Assembly (NCBI GenBank): GCA_001972305.1
Contig: BDDD01000272.1
Location: forward strand, 517,600-581,599
Source of the DNA: Cephalotus follicularis
Lineage: Eukaryota > Streptophyta > Magnoliopsida > Oxalidales > Cephalotaceae
DNA length: 64,000 nt
Direction of reading: 5' to 3'
Shown here in pieces: positions 24,192 to 36,016 of this stretch. Made by a program: the position numbers and the translations under genes. The notes under the pieces are model-generated. The model was not told where the DNA came from. It made no database searches and saw only the letters and a program-made list of their open reading frames with translations. Numbering within the stretch: the stretch's first letter is position 1; each line of letters begins with the position of its first letter.

Positions 24192-24752
24192 TGATGTGGG
24201 AAATTTTCTATTTAAAGCATAGTGTCACGTGTCCTCAGGAGAAGATGTCAGATGTCTTTTCCAGACCTGGACACGTGACCCAACGTTATAATTTGAATGG
24301 CATTAATGTGTCGTGATCCTCGGACGCTGCCAGCCCACGATCAGAGACATGCGCATGCACAACACCACGTCCTACAAGGAAAGAGCACCAAATCCGACGG
24401 AGATCAGGGGAAATGCTCGGGCTCCTCGGGCATTTTTCTTAGGGGCAACCATCAACTCCTATTTTTACGCTCAACAGTTACATGGAAAGTCTATAAATAC
24501 AAAATCAAACGACTTCAACCAGGTCAGTTACTTTAGCACTCAAAAGAACCTAGCTTTCTCTGTGCAATTACTAACTTGAGCGTCGGAGTGTTCCTGGGAG
24601 AAGAACCTCCTGGACCTTCAACCTTTGTGCTCTTATTGTGCAGGGATTCTCAACCATCAAATACCCCTTTCTCGGACAGATTTCAGTGTTTTCATTACAA
24701 ATCAAAGCGCTCCACGTTGGGTACTATTGAAGGAAGGTTTTTTGTATCAATA
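24192..24752 (+). mobile_element. Solo LTR, 0.56 kb, family F copy 1
   Basis: It starts TGATGTGGGAAATTTTC and ends TTTGTATCAATA. The flanks are exact duplicates, CCTCC at 24187-24191 and 24753-24757. A TATAAATA box near 24493 is followed by ACTTGAGCGTCGGAGTG, a word typical of the downstream part of plant gypsy LTRs. The last 210 bases match the complement of 63781-64000, so two copies of this family are in the window. The final TA replaces the usual CA. Confidence 0.72.
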
Positions 24753-25276
24753 CCTCCCTTTTTTATCTTTTGATGCCACAAAGATTCTTTCTAAAAAAAA
24801 AGGTTTTATGAGTATAAGAGATTGAGAGCTAAGAGCAAGTGAGCAACGTCAACTGATATAGCTGATATTGAACCCAAAGACGCGAGGCTATTGGGTTTTG
24901 AGCTAAGGTATACTGTAAGCAATAAGCTTCTTCTATGATCTCTCTAGTTTTTGGGGTTATTATTGTTTGTGATTTTTGTTCAATTTCAAGGGTATTGTAA
25001 AGAAGTCGTCAAATGAATAGTGAATTACTATTCCAACAACCAAATACTATTCCAACAACCCCCCCTAAACTCCTATAAATATGAATGTAACGTTAAGAAG
25101 AAATTAAGGAATTCATAATAAGAAAAACTCTTATTCTCTCTTACTTTCTCTCTCAATTTCTCTCTGAATCTCTTTATAGTATAATCTTCTTTTGTGAGTT
25201 AATCCCAGATGTTTATAACACGTTATCAGCACGAGACTCTATCCACCGATTGGTCGGCGTACCGCCTATCTGTGGA

Positions 25277-25310
25277 AACATATTTTATATATATATATAT
25301 ATATATAATA
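25277..25310. repeat. (TA)n microsatellite
   Basis: A run of alternating T and A in the untranslated leader of the copia element. Confidence 0.8.
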
Positions 25311-25688
25311 AAGTTTCGCGTTTTCATATTTCGTACGGAGTACCGACAACGTATGAAAACGTATTTCTCTATTATTACTTTAATGTATTACTTATCTGTG
25401 CGAATCACCATATACGTGGTGTGAAACATTATTATGATTTATTGTTCTTGAGGTACCATTTGTCTACTGGAATTGCCCGAGACTTAGTGGGAACCTATAT
25501 ATTTAATATCTAACGGTATCACCTTAAGATGTATAGGTGAGAACCCGTTTACTGATTTATATATTTACATTATTTACTTTATGATCAATTTTAATTATTG
25601 TAATTATCTAACATTTGATCTATTTAATAATGTAAATAAGGATATTATCATATATCTATATATATTTAATCTTGGAAACGATTACCAT

Positions 25689-25860
25689 CACTTGAGGTGG
25701 TGACTTAGTGGTAGGAAGCCGCTCGTTCATCCATGAGATCCGACGTTCGAGTCTCGGCAAGCCCCATTATGCTCAAGTGGTCTCATGCCCTGATTAAATC
25801 GGAGGAAAGTGGGTGTGGCCTATGATTGCACCAATAAGGTCCCAAATTTTTTTTATTACA
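25689..25860 (+). mobile_element. tRNA-derived SINE inside the copia leader
   Basis: A box-A-like stretch GTGACTTAGTGGTAGGAAGC and a box-B-like ACGTTCGAGTCTC lie about 35 bases apart, as in RNA polymerase III promoters of tRNA-derived SINEs. A non-tRNA body follows (AAATCGGAGGAAAGTGGGTG) and the copy ends in a T-rich tail. A possible TSD is ATTACCA (about 25681-25687) and ATTACAA after the tail. It lies between the 5' LTR and gag. Confidence 0.7.
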
Positions 25861-28800
25861 ATAAACTTTATTTATTTACTATGTTTAAATGACATTTATT
25901 TTTATCTTTTGATTCAGTATAAACATGGCAAACACTGAGAATCAGAAATTCATTGCCCTTGATATTTCTGGAAAGAATTACTATCTTGGGTACTTGATGT
26001 GAAACTGTATTTGAGTGCTAAGAAATTAAGGCACACAATTGAGGAAGAAAATGCAGTAACAAATGAGGAACGCGCCACTGCATTGATTTTCTTAAGGCAT
26101 CATATTGATGATGGCCTGAAATATGAGTATCTAACTGTTGAAAATCCACTTGAATTGTGGCAAAACCTAAATGATAGGTTTGAGCACTTGAAAGCTGTTG
26201 TACTGCCAAAAGCATTGAATGATTAGTCATAGCTACGATTTCAAGACTTTAAAACAATTTCGGAATATAATTCCACGTTGTTCAAAATTGTATCACAATT
26301 AAAGATGTGTGGTGAAGTTATCACCGAGGATATGTTGCTGGAGAAAACATATTGAACATTTCTTGCATCCAATGTGTTACTGCAAAAACAGTATAGGTTG
26401 CACGGGTTCAAGAAATATCGTGAACTGATTGAATCTCTTCTTATTGTGGAGCAAAAAAATGAATTACTCCTGCAAAATCATGACAGTCGTCCGACTGGTT
26501 TAGCTTCTTTACCAGAGGTAAATGCAACTTCATCTCATTTTAGAGGACGAGGAAGATGGCGTGGACGAGGACGTGGAAGAGGACGTGGCAATGGAAGAAA
26601 TCAAAATTTCTTGGGGTCACGTAATAATAATAGCATGAAATAGAAAAATCCTGATACAGAACAACGTCAAAAGTGGCGTAATCCTGGACAATCCAGTAAT
26701 ACTGGACAAGCCCAAAGTAAAAAGGGAAATTGCCACCGATGTGGAATGGAAGGTCATTGGTACCGTACTTGTCGCACAGCGAAGCATTGGGTAGACTTGT
26801 ACCAAGCTTCTCTAAATGAGAAAGGAAAACAAATTGAAACAAATTTTATTGGTCATTGTAATCCTCTGAAAACTACACAATCAGACTTTGTTTCAGTGGG
26901 TACATCGCATTTGGACATTGATGATTTCTTAACTGATCCAAATGAAAAAATGGACCAAGTAATTACCGACGAAGACTTCCATCTCGGTTGATATTGTATT
27001 GTTTTAATGTTTATCACTTTTGAATAAAGTGCTTATAAAATAATAAATGTAATATAGTTATATTTATTAATAACATGTGTGTTTTTATCTATAGATCATC
27101 ATACAATGGATATTGGAGATATATGCATAGCTGACAATGCAACAACACACACAATACTCCAGAGTGATAAATACTTTTCACATTTAACAATAGCAAAGGC
27201 TAATGTTGGAACAATTTCTGGTACATCAGACCTAATTGAAGGTTCTGGGATGACCAGTTTTGTGTTATCAAATGGAACACAAATGCGCATCACATATGCT
27301 TTATATTCGACAAAGTCTAGAAGAAACTTACTTAGTTTCAAAGATATTCGTCTTAATGGTTATCATATTGAAACCACAAATGAAAATGGTAAAGAATATC
27401 TTTATTCACTGGTAATGCTTCCGGCCAAAAGCAAATATTGGAGAAACTCCCTGGGCTTTCTTCTGGGCTATACATTATGAAAATTAGAACAATTGAATCT
27501 CATAATGTTATGGATTCAAAAGTCATAGACTTAAAAGGGTTCATGATTTGGCATGAACGGCTAGGCCATCCAGGTGTGACAATGATGCGTCGAATCATTG
27601 AAAGTTCACATGGCCATCCACTTAAAAAGCAGAATATGCTATTGAATAATGAGAACCATTGTGTTGCTTGTTCGCAAGGAAAACTCATTATAAGACCATC
27701 TACAACAAAAGTGGTTGTAGAATCTCCAAAATTCTTAGAGGGAATACAAGGAGATATTTGTGGACCGATTAATCCACCATCTGGACCATTTCGATATTTC
27801 ATGGTCTTAATAGATGCATCGATAAGATGGTCGCATGTATGCTTACTTTCAACTCGCAATGTTGCATTTGTGAGACTATTAGGTCAAATAAATAAATTAC
27901 GAGCACAATTTTCAGATCATCCTATAAAGTCTATTCGGTTAGATAATGCTGCTGAATTTTGTTCTAAAGCATTTGATGAATATTCCATGGCAATAGGAAT
28001 TGCCATTGAACATCCTGTTCCTCACGTACACACCCAAAATGGGTTGACCGAATCTCTTATAAAGAGACTTCAATTGATTGCTCGTCCTTTGTTGATGAAG
28101 TCAAAGTTACCCATTTCAGCTTGGGTACATGCGATATTGTATGCTGCGGCTCTTATACGTATAAGACCGACTGCATATCATAAATATTCTCCATTGCAAC
28201 TTGTTCTTGGTCAGGAACCAAACATATCCCACTTAAGAGTGTTTGGATGTGCAGTATATGTCCCTATTTCACCTACTCAGCGGAGTAAGATGGGACCACA
28301 ACGCAGACTTAGCGTTTATGTGGGATTTGATTCTCCATCAATTATAAGGTATCTTGAGCCATTAACAGGTGACATGTTTACTGCACGTTATGTAGATTGT
28401 CACTTTGATGAATTGGTTTTTCCAGTGTTAGGGGGAGACAAGATTTTATTGAAAAATGAAAATGAAAATTCATGGAAAGCATCAAGATTACATAGTTTTG
28501 ATCCACGTACAAATGAATGTGAACTACAAGTTCAAAGGATCATTAATTTGCAGAATATTGCTAATCAAATGCCAGATGCATTTAATGATGCTCAAAAAGT
28601 GATAAAATCTTATATACCAGCTGTGAATGCTCCAGCAAGAATTGATATATCTAAATCTATTGAAAGCTCTATCGATATATTAAAGTCCAAACCACAGTTG
28701 AAACGTGGTAGACCAATTGGAGCTAAAGATATTGTACCACAAAAATGAAAGGCAAATAAGGGTGGTGTACAAAACCCTGAAAAAGCATTAACACAAGATA

Positions 28801-31078
28801 GTGTGTTATTTCCAGAACCCACATTGACTCCAGAGAGAGTACAAAGCCCTGAAGAGGCTGTAGGATTTCAAAATCAAGAAGTCTCAATTAATTATGCACA
28901 TAATGAACAAATATGGAATCGATATGAGATTATAGCTAATGACAAGTTTGCCTATGTCGTTGCATTGGATATTGCAAATCATGTTATGGATCTTGAACCA
29001 CAAAGTGTTGAACAATGTCAACAAAGAAATGATTGGCCAAAATGGAAAGATGCAATACAAGCAGAGTTGCAATCTTTGTCCAAACGAGAAGTATTTGGAC
29101 CAATAATTCAAACACCAAGCGGTGTAACCCCTGTTGGATTCAGGTGGATATTTGTTCAAAAACGAAATGAGAAAAATGAAATTGTGAGATACAAAGTAAG
29201 GCTTGTAGCCCAAGGGTTCTCACAGAGACCAGGTATTGATTACCAGGAAACATATTCTCCAGTTATTGATGGAATCACTTTTCGATTCCTAATTAGTATC
29301 GCTGCTTCGAACGGACTTGAAACTCGTCTTATGGACATAGTAACAGCATACTTATATGGATCACTTGATAGTGACATATATATGAGAATTCCTGATGGAT
29401 TTAAAGTTCCTGAATCGAACAAATCTCGCCACATGTATTCAATTAAGCTACAATGTTCGTTGTATGGATTGAAACAATCTGGTCGAATATGGTACAATCG
29501 ACTAAGTGAATATTTAATCAAAGAAGGATATACAAATGATCAAATATGTCCATGTATTTTTATCAAAAAATCTAGCGATGGATTTGCTATTATTGCAGTA
29601 TATGTGGATGACTTAAATCTTGTAGGTACTTCTGAAGAACTTACAAAGACTGCAACCTATTTAAAAGGTGAGTTTGAAATGAAAGATCTTGGAAAAATAA
29701 AGCTTTGTCTTGGTAGATAGGTGGAGCACATATCATCTGGGATCTTCATCCATCAATCCACATAAACTGAAAAGGTTCTTAGTTGATTCAAAATGGACAA
29801 AGCTTATCCTCTAAGCACTCCAATGGTAGTTCGATCTCTTGATGTCAAGAAGGATCTATTTCGTCCTCAAGAAGAAGGAGAAGAAATCCTTGGACCTGAA
29901 GTTCCTTATCTTAGCGCAATTGGAGCACTATTGTATCTTGCAAATTGCACAAGACATGATATTGCATTCTCTGTCAATTTACTAGCAAGATATAGCTCTA
30001 GACCTACAAGAAGACACTGGAATGGGATTAAGCACATAATGCACTATCTGCGTGGAAGCACTGATATGAGTCTATTTTATCCAAGGGGCACAAAATCAAT
30101 ATTGATTGAATATGCTGATGCTGGATACTTGTCTGATCCGCATAAAGCAAGATCACAAACCGGTTATATCTTTACTTTTTGTGACACTGCTATATCATGG
30201 TGATCAGTAAAACAGACAATGACAGCAACTTCTTCAAATCATTCAAAGATCTTTGCAATTCATGAAGCAAGCCAAGAATGTATATGGTTGAGATCTATGA
30301 TTCAACATATACAAGAATCATGTGGACTATCTTCAATTAGAAATAATCTCACTGTAATATATGAAGATAATGCTGTTTGCATCACACAACTCAGATGAGG
30401 ATATATCAAGGGTGATCGAACGAAACATATTTCACCAAAATTCTTCTACACCCATGAGCTTCAGAAAAATGGTGATATTGATGTACAACAAATCCGATCA
30501 AGTGACAATTTAGCGGATTTATTTACGAAGGCATTACCGGGTACTACATTCAAGAAGCTCAGACATGATATTGGGATGCGTCAGATTAAAGATCTTCATT
30601 AATACAGTTCAAGAACTTGTGAAGTTTTGTTTCAGGGGGAGACTGTACTCTTTTTCTTTCGCAAATGTTTTTATCCCAGTGGGTTTTTCCTAGTAAGGTT
30701 TTACCGAGGCATTCATAGTAATATGGAATAGAAATTCAAGGGGGAGTATAAGTATTGTAAAGAAGTCGTCAGATGAATAGTGAATTACTATTCCAACAAC
30801 CAAACACTATTCCAACAACCCCCAAAACTCCTATAAATAGGAATGTAATGTTAAGAAGAAATTAAGGAATTCATAATAAAAAAAACTCTTATTCTCTCTT
30901 ACTTTCTCTCTCAATATCTCTCTGAATCTCTTTATAATATAATCTTCTTTTGTGAGTTAATCCCAGAAGTTTATAACAAATGGCTCATTACTCATGACCT
31001 CAATGGGTGATAATGTGATACATACTGTTACTTTGATGCCGACTGTATACTGGGTTTCGTTGGCTTAGTATTAAAATT

Positions 31079-31366
31079 AGGATAAAATACAAAAAAAATC
31101 CCTCGAGATTTAAACTCGTTAACACTTAACCTCTGTATTTTCAAATATTAGATATACCCTATTGAATTACAATTTATGCTAATAACAAAGGGGTTAATCC
31201 TTAAACAGACTCAAACCTGAGGAGATTAATCGTTAAACAGACTCAAACATGAGAGAATTGATCTTTAAACGGACTCAAATCTGAGAGGTTTTTTTTTAAT
31301 ATTTGAAAACAGGTGAGCGAAATGTTAATGAGTTCAAAACTTAGGAGGTTTTTGTACTTTACCCTT
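31079..31366. mobile_element. Fold-back MITE, family 1 copy 1
   Basis: The left end GGATAAAATACAAAAAAAATCC pairs with the right end GGTTTTTGTACTTTACCCT (inverted). Internal words CTCGTTAACA and TGTTAATGAG extend the stem. A relative lies at 62378-62660. Internal tandem words 'TTAAACAGACTCAAACCTGAG' recur three times. No coding capacity. Confidence 0.65.
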
Positions 31367-31699
31367 AAATTTAAGATATTCACGTATACATAGTTTCATC
31401 GAGGCTATGTTAATATATTAAAATTGTTACTTTAAGCTTTCATTTGAGATAGCTTTCATTTAATTATAACTTATCAAATATTATATACTTATGTTATAGT
31501 TTAATATGATTTAATGATTATTTTGTTTATTATTTTAAGTTTCTTATTAGTTAATTTTTTCGTATAAAATATTGTGTAATCGATATGGAATAAAACGTCT
31601 TAAACAGTTCATTTTAAAAGAGTTGTCTTCATTATTTTTTAGACATTGAAGTAGCTTACTCTGGGGATGAAAGAATTTCTTAATCATAGAGATAATATA
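31367..31699. other. AT-rich spacer, nothing recognised
   Basis: Very AT-rich DNA between the fold-back element and the copia scrap. No feature supported. Confidence 0.4.
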
Positions 31700-32105
31700 C
31701 ACGTGATATTTTGAATGATGTTGGTTTTCTTGATGCCAAACCGACAGATACTTTTATGAATTCCCTCATGAAACTTGACACAGAAAGTGACGAAGTTTTA
31801 CATGATCTTTAGAAATATAAAAGACTGGTAGAGACGTTAAATTATCTCGCTATTATCCTGCCAGACATTGCTTTTACGGTTAGTGTTGTGAGTAAATTTA
31901 TGAGTGTTCTTAGAATCGCTCGCTGGAATGCGTTCTTTAACTTGTCATATATTTGAAAAGTGTACTATCACCCTGGGCAATTTGGGACACCTAGAGGTAT
32001 AGGCTATTCAGATACAGATTGGCCAATTGCCCTGTTGATCAAAGATCAACTTTAGGAAAGGATATTATGTTTTCTTGGGAGGCAATTTGTATTCTTTTTC
32101 TCTCT
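31700..32105 (+). mobile_element. Old Ty1/copia scrap (RT to RNase H)
   Basis: Translation in pieces recalls the end of copia reverse transcriptase and RNase H: 'DAKPTDTFM', then 'RLVETLNYL', 'LPDIAFTVSVVSKFM' and a later 'GYSDTDWP'-like part. It is a different lineage from the complete element just upstream, is short, and has many breaks. Edges are approximate. Confidence 0.55.
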
Positions 32106-32681
32106 AAATAACAAGCATAATGCTAGTGTGTTTGTTGGGAACGGGAGTGACGTGAATCATATTGGACTTAGTTGTATTCATAACAATGGGCTGGGTTTTG
32201 GTTTATATTTTTATCATTCCGTGTGTATTAGGGATGATAATTATATTGGTAAAAATAGGTATTCGATCATACATGTTTTGTACGGGGAGGGGATTACTAG
32301 CAAGAGACGGGGACGGAAAATTTTTAGGTACCCGACAACGGGAACGGGGAGAGTACGAATATAGCTTGTCACCATACCCTCCCGACCCTCTCCATACCCG
32401 TTATCAAATTTCTAAAATATCTTTAAATTTTATTTTTATTACATAATTATATTTAAAACATTATGTTTGTTACCCACAATTTGTTTAAAACATTATGTTT
32501 ATTTTATATTATTAAGTATTGTATTATGAGAACATGAAATTTTCTTTATGTACAGAAAGTGTACGCGTATTCATAAGTTTTCGCGGAGACGGAGACGGAG
32601 ACGGATATCTTTAACAATACCCGCACAAGTATGGAGAGGGTACAGAGAAAATAAAAAAAAGGGGAAGGAGACGGAGACTAT

Positions 32682-33067
32682 GGCTCTGTTTGGTAATGCT
32701 GTGTGTTTCGTAAAATTGCTTTTTTAAAGTCCTTTTAGTAAAAGTGCTTTTGTCAAAAGTGCTGTGAGGAAGCTGAAAAGTGCTTTTGGAGTAAATATGT
32801 GTTCGGTAAAAATATTTTTGAAAATGTTGTAGACATTTTAAATGATTGAAATGGACATGAAATTATAAATGTTATATAAACATGTGGTTGGCAAAGCACT
32901 TTTCGAACTGATCTCACCAGACCAGTTTGAAAAGTGCTTTTGCTCCTTTTAAAACCAAAAGTACTTTTACTAAAAGTACTTTTGCTGAAACTTTACCAAA
33001 CACTAATTTAAGAAAAAATGAGTTTGGAATGTGCTTTTGGCAATCCAAAAGCATTACCAAACGGGGC
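32682..33067. mobile_element. MITE, family 2 copy 1
   Basis: The left end GGCTCTGTTTGGTAATGCT is the near complement of the right end AGCATTACCAAACGGGGC. The interior is built of AAAAGTGCTTTTG words in both orientations. A decayed relative lies at 61215-61591. A Tourist/Harbinger-like origin is plausible from the GTTTGG terminus; the TSD is not clear. Confidence 0.7.
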
Positions 33068-35164
33068 ATATGATATGTAAGAGCCCTAAATATTAAAAAA
33101 TATTATTATTGGGCCTTGTAATTATTTTCTCATTTTTTGGGCTGGACCAGAATTTATTATGTATTTATTCGGGCCCTAATGGAGTATAAATTATGACCTT
33201 GGGCTTAAGAATTATTGGGCCAAGATTATATGGTGCAAAGTATTGGACTTAAAATTTTAAAAGGAAAGGATTATTGAAGAGGGCAGCCCAAGCCAAGCCC
33301 AAGCCCAGAGGATGGCCTGCATTCCCTAGGAATTTCTTGAAAATTCCAAGCTCTTCTATTGGTGTATATATATATATGGACAAAGACAGCCTGGAAGAAG
33401 CTTTGGCATTCTTCACATTTGCTAATGCTAGAAGAATCGAGAGAGGAGAAAGAAGACAAGGGAGAAGGGAGAAGGGTCCCTGCCTATATATATATATATA
33501 TCTTTGTTGTAAGTGTGTGTCATCTTCTGTGAAGTAAGGAAGTAGAGCAAGTGTGAAGGAAAGAGATCACTTGAAGTGTGGTAGTCCTTGGCAAGGAAGG
33601 AAGTCCAGGAATTGAGGAAGACGATCTCCGTTTCCAACCATCTCCAGGTAGGTTGCTCTATACCTGAGTACCTACCAGCATATTGTGCGTGTGGATTGTT
33701 AGGTGTTGATGTTTGTCTTCTCTGCATTCTATTGTCTGCTTGATGGGTGTATTTTTATTGTTGCTTGTCCTGTGTCAAAGGCTATTGTTGAATCTTTGTA
33801 TATGCATATATTATGATTGTAAGGAGAAAATGGAGAGGTAGAATACAAGGCTTCCTCCTCTGCCAAATTGCTTTATGCTCCCCTATGCATGTAAACAATG
33901 AGCCTTGCACGTGGTTACCTTCCTCTACCGTTTCGTGCGTCACTGTCATATAAACAGTGTACTTGGGAGGGACACCACATGCAGAGGAGTGGTGGATGTT
34001 GAGCTTTACTGGTCATGCTCCTCTACCACACCCGAACCTCGTCACCAACATTAGAGACAATGAGCCGTTGCCATTGTGCAAGGGACCAGTGGCAACGCCC
34101 GAGGAACCAACAACATGCGTCCGAGGTGCCATCGTTATGCACCCGAGATGCTACTATGCTGAACACTTTTGGGCGTGCTGACGTGATGCACCAAGCAAGC
34201 ATGCAGCGTCGTGCGTTATGCCCATGCTTGTGGAAAGCAGAGGAGGCACCAACGCAAGTGTAGAGAACACACTGCTGAGGATGCCAAGCCGAGCTCACCA
34301 CTGTGCACTGCATGCGTCCTGTGCATGTAACGGTGTCGAGCTCCCACCGTAAAGACGCTGAGGTGCCAAGTGCAGAGGACACCTTACTCCTGTGCATGCG
34401 TTCCATCCTGTGAATGCCCGAGGACGCAAGTGCAGAGGACGCCATTGTCCTCTGCATGCGTCCCATCCTCTGCAAGTCCATGGGTTCATGCCTGTGGAAC
34501 CAAAGCGCCGAGGTGACCAGCCGAGGCACCACCGACCGAGCACAGGAGCAAAGGACCGGTGACGCTGAGAACACCATGCGCAGAGGACGTCTTTGTCCTC
34601 TGCTATGTGAATTGTTCCCTGCCACAACAAGGGAGATGCGCCAGCACCGTTCCGAGGACGCTGCCATGGAAGCAATTGTCCCAGGTGCCCGAGGAAGCAA
34701 GGCCATGCGTCCCAAGCATGGAGTAGCGCCAGAGCTCCTCACGAAAGCGCCTTGCACTCTCCTCTGCTCTACCCGAGGACGTACCATTACAGGGCGCTAT
34801 GGTCGACCTATACTTATGAAACTTATCCACTGCTATGGCGCCAAACTTCCGAGGACCAAGTACAGAGGTCATCCCTGTCCTCTGTCGCACGTCTCAAGGG
34901 CGCTGCGTCAAGCGCCATGGCTCTCGGATGAAGGTTAATGCAGGTAAGCTTGGCGCCAACATTTAAATATTATGGGCATGCATACAACGAATGAAGAAGA
35001 AAAGAGTTAAGAGCCGTACGGTGCGTTTAGAGGAAATGCCCAATGCATGCGTTTTATTTGTGTTAGGTGGCGTTTCATTATTCCTAAAGGAGATGGAAAT
35101 TTAAAGAATGGTTTTGGAAGGGTTAAAGAAATGAATAAAATTAGTGAAAGGAATTTAAGGATAA

Positions 35165-35400
35165 TACCAAGCTGGTGAGCCCGACTAGGGAGAATTCCGC
35201 CGAGCAGGTGAACCTACGGGGTGAACTCCGCGAGGCTGGTGATCCTCGGGCGAACCGCCAATGGTGAACCTAAGGGTGAATTCCGCCAAGGCTGGTGATC
35301 CAAGGGGTGAACCGCGAGCAGGTGAGCGAAGGGCGAACCGCTCAGCAGGTGAACCGGAGGAGAATTCCACAGGCTGGTGATCCCAAAGGTGAACCATGTA
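35165..35400. repeat. GGTGAACC minisatellite, inverted relative of 12178-12420
   Basis: About ten imperfect units with GGTGAACC and GAATTCCGCC words. It is the complement of the minisatellite in the first family C copy and confirms the reversed orientation. Confidence 0.75.
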
Positions 35401-35933
35401 TATTGACCATGACCATAGGATGACCGGACTAGACTCCTCCGCGATATGATTGTCATGTATGATTTGAGTAGAGTAGTCCGAGGATAAATGATGATGATGA
35501 TGAGAATGATTATGCTATGGACTATGATTTGTATGCATGTACGTTTATATTATTTTATTCTCTCCTCTGCTTGTATTTGTTTGTTCCTCTGGTATGTGCC
35601 CGTGTATGGAGTGATCTACACAACCCTCAGGGTTGCTGACCCATTCCTTTGAATGGGCCAGGTACAGGAACAGGTATTGGAGGCACATCGCAGCAGCGGC
35701 AAGGATAAAAAGTACAGTAAGTTCTCCTCCTCGACAGTACGCTTCCATGGACGCAATTGCAGAAATAAATTATGTATTTATTTTATTCTGGTTCATGGTG
35801 ATGTAATTTATATGATTTGAACTGGGTCTGTAATCCACACATTAAATAAAGGATATTGATTTTATTGATTTTGATTATTTAAGTTTTAAATTTTATGTTT
35901 ATTTACATGATGATGGTACGGATTGCTACGTGT

Positions 35934-35961
35934 CGAATCGTGGGGCCCATCCCACGATTCG
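35934..35961. repeat. Terminal hairpin of the family C LTR
   Basis: CGAATCGTGGG (35934-35944) and CCCACGATTCG (35951-35961) form a perfect 11 bp stem with a 6-base loop, starting 10 bases inside the LTR end. Copy 1 has the same structure with one mismatch in the outer stem. Confidence 0.85.
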
Positions 35962-36016
35962 GGGCGTGACATGATATTCATATCCAACCCTCCCCATTAC
36001 CATCCCTAGTGTGTAT

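Larger units (their letters stand above)
24996..30978 (+). mobile_element. Ty1/copia element with both LTRs, broken
   Basis: The LTRs are 24996-25220 and 30756-30978 (TGTAAAGAAG...TTTATAACA), differing at about nine sites plus a small indel by my count. That is about 4 percent, or very roughly 1.5 million years at 1.3e-8 per site per year. CGTTATCAGCACGAG after the 5' LTR is the primer-site region. A purine tract AAGGGGGAG precedes the 3' LTR. Parts in order: gag (25920-26990) with a CCHC zinc knuckle near 26731; protease/leader region (27079-27480); integrase (27438-28420); reverse transcriptase (about 28960-29720); RNase H (29793-30600). It is broken, with roughly half a dozen or more breaks. 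The flanks (GGTAT, AATGG) show no TSD. Confidence 0.9.
33076..35971 (-). mobile_element. Solo LTR, 2.9 kb, family C copy 2 (reversed)
   Basis: On the minus strand it begins TGTCACGCCCCGAATCGTGG (at 35971) and ends AATATTTAGGGCTCTTACA (at 33076), the same ends as the copy at 11630. The flanks are exact duplicates, TGATA at 33071-33075 and 35972-35976. The first 800 and last 250 bases align with copy 1. The GC-rich middle (33950-34940) does not obviously align: it has CTCTGCATGCGTCC and CCGAGGNNGCC words instead of the 21 bp repeat. Open frames in it (up to about 254 codons) have no recognisable domain. Confidence 0.9.
32134..36008. mobile_element. Possible hAT-type element holding a MITE and a solo LTR
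   Basis: The right end reads CCCCATTACCATCCCTA, the complement of the TAGGGATGG-type end common in plant hAT elements. The left end (GTTGGGAACGGGAG) is a weaker match. The flanks GTGTGTTT (32126-32133) and GTGTGTAT (36009-36016) match at seven of eight positions, as expected of an 8 bp hAT TSD, but sit beside a dinucleotide run. Inside are GGGACGGGGACGG-type words (32285-32400, 32590-32650). Without its two insertions it would be about 0.6 kb. Confidence 0.3.

Noticed and set aside
25700-25760. A tRNA gene
   Set aside because: Box-A and box-B-like words are present but a cloverleaf does not form and a SINE body with a T-rich tail follows.
34023-34787. Open frame of 254 codons on the minus strand
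   Set aside because: It lies in the GC-rich centre of a solo LTR, has no recognisable domain, and competing frames exist on both strands.
11630-35971. One giant element of 24 kb with inverted ends (TGTCACGCC at 11630, GGCGTGACA at 35971)
   Set aside because: Each end belongs to its own 2.8-2.9 kb solo LTR with its own exact TSD (TAGAC and TGATA), so these are two reversed copies of one family.
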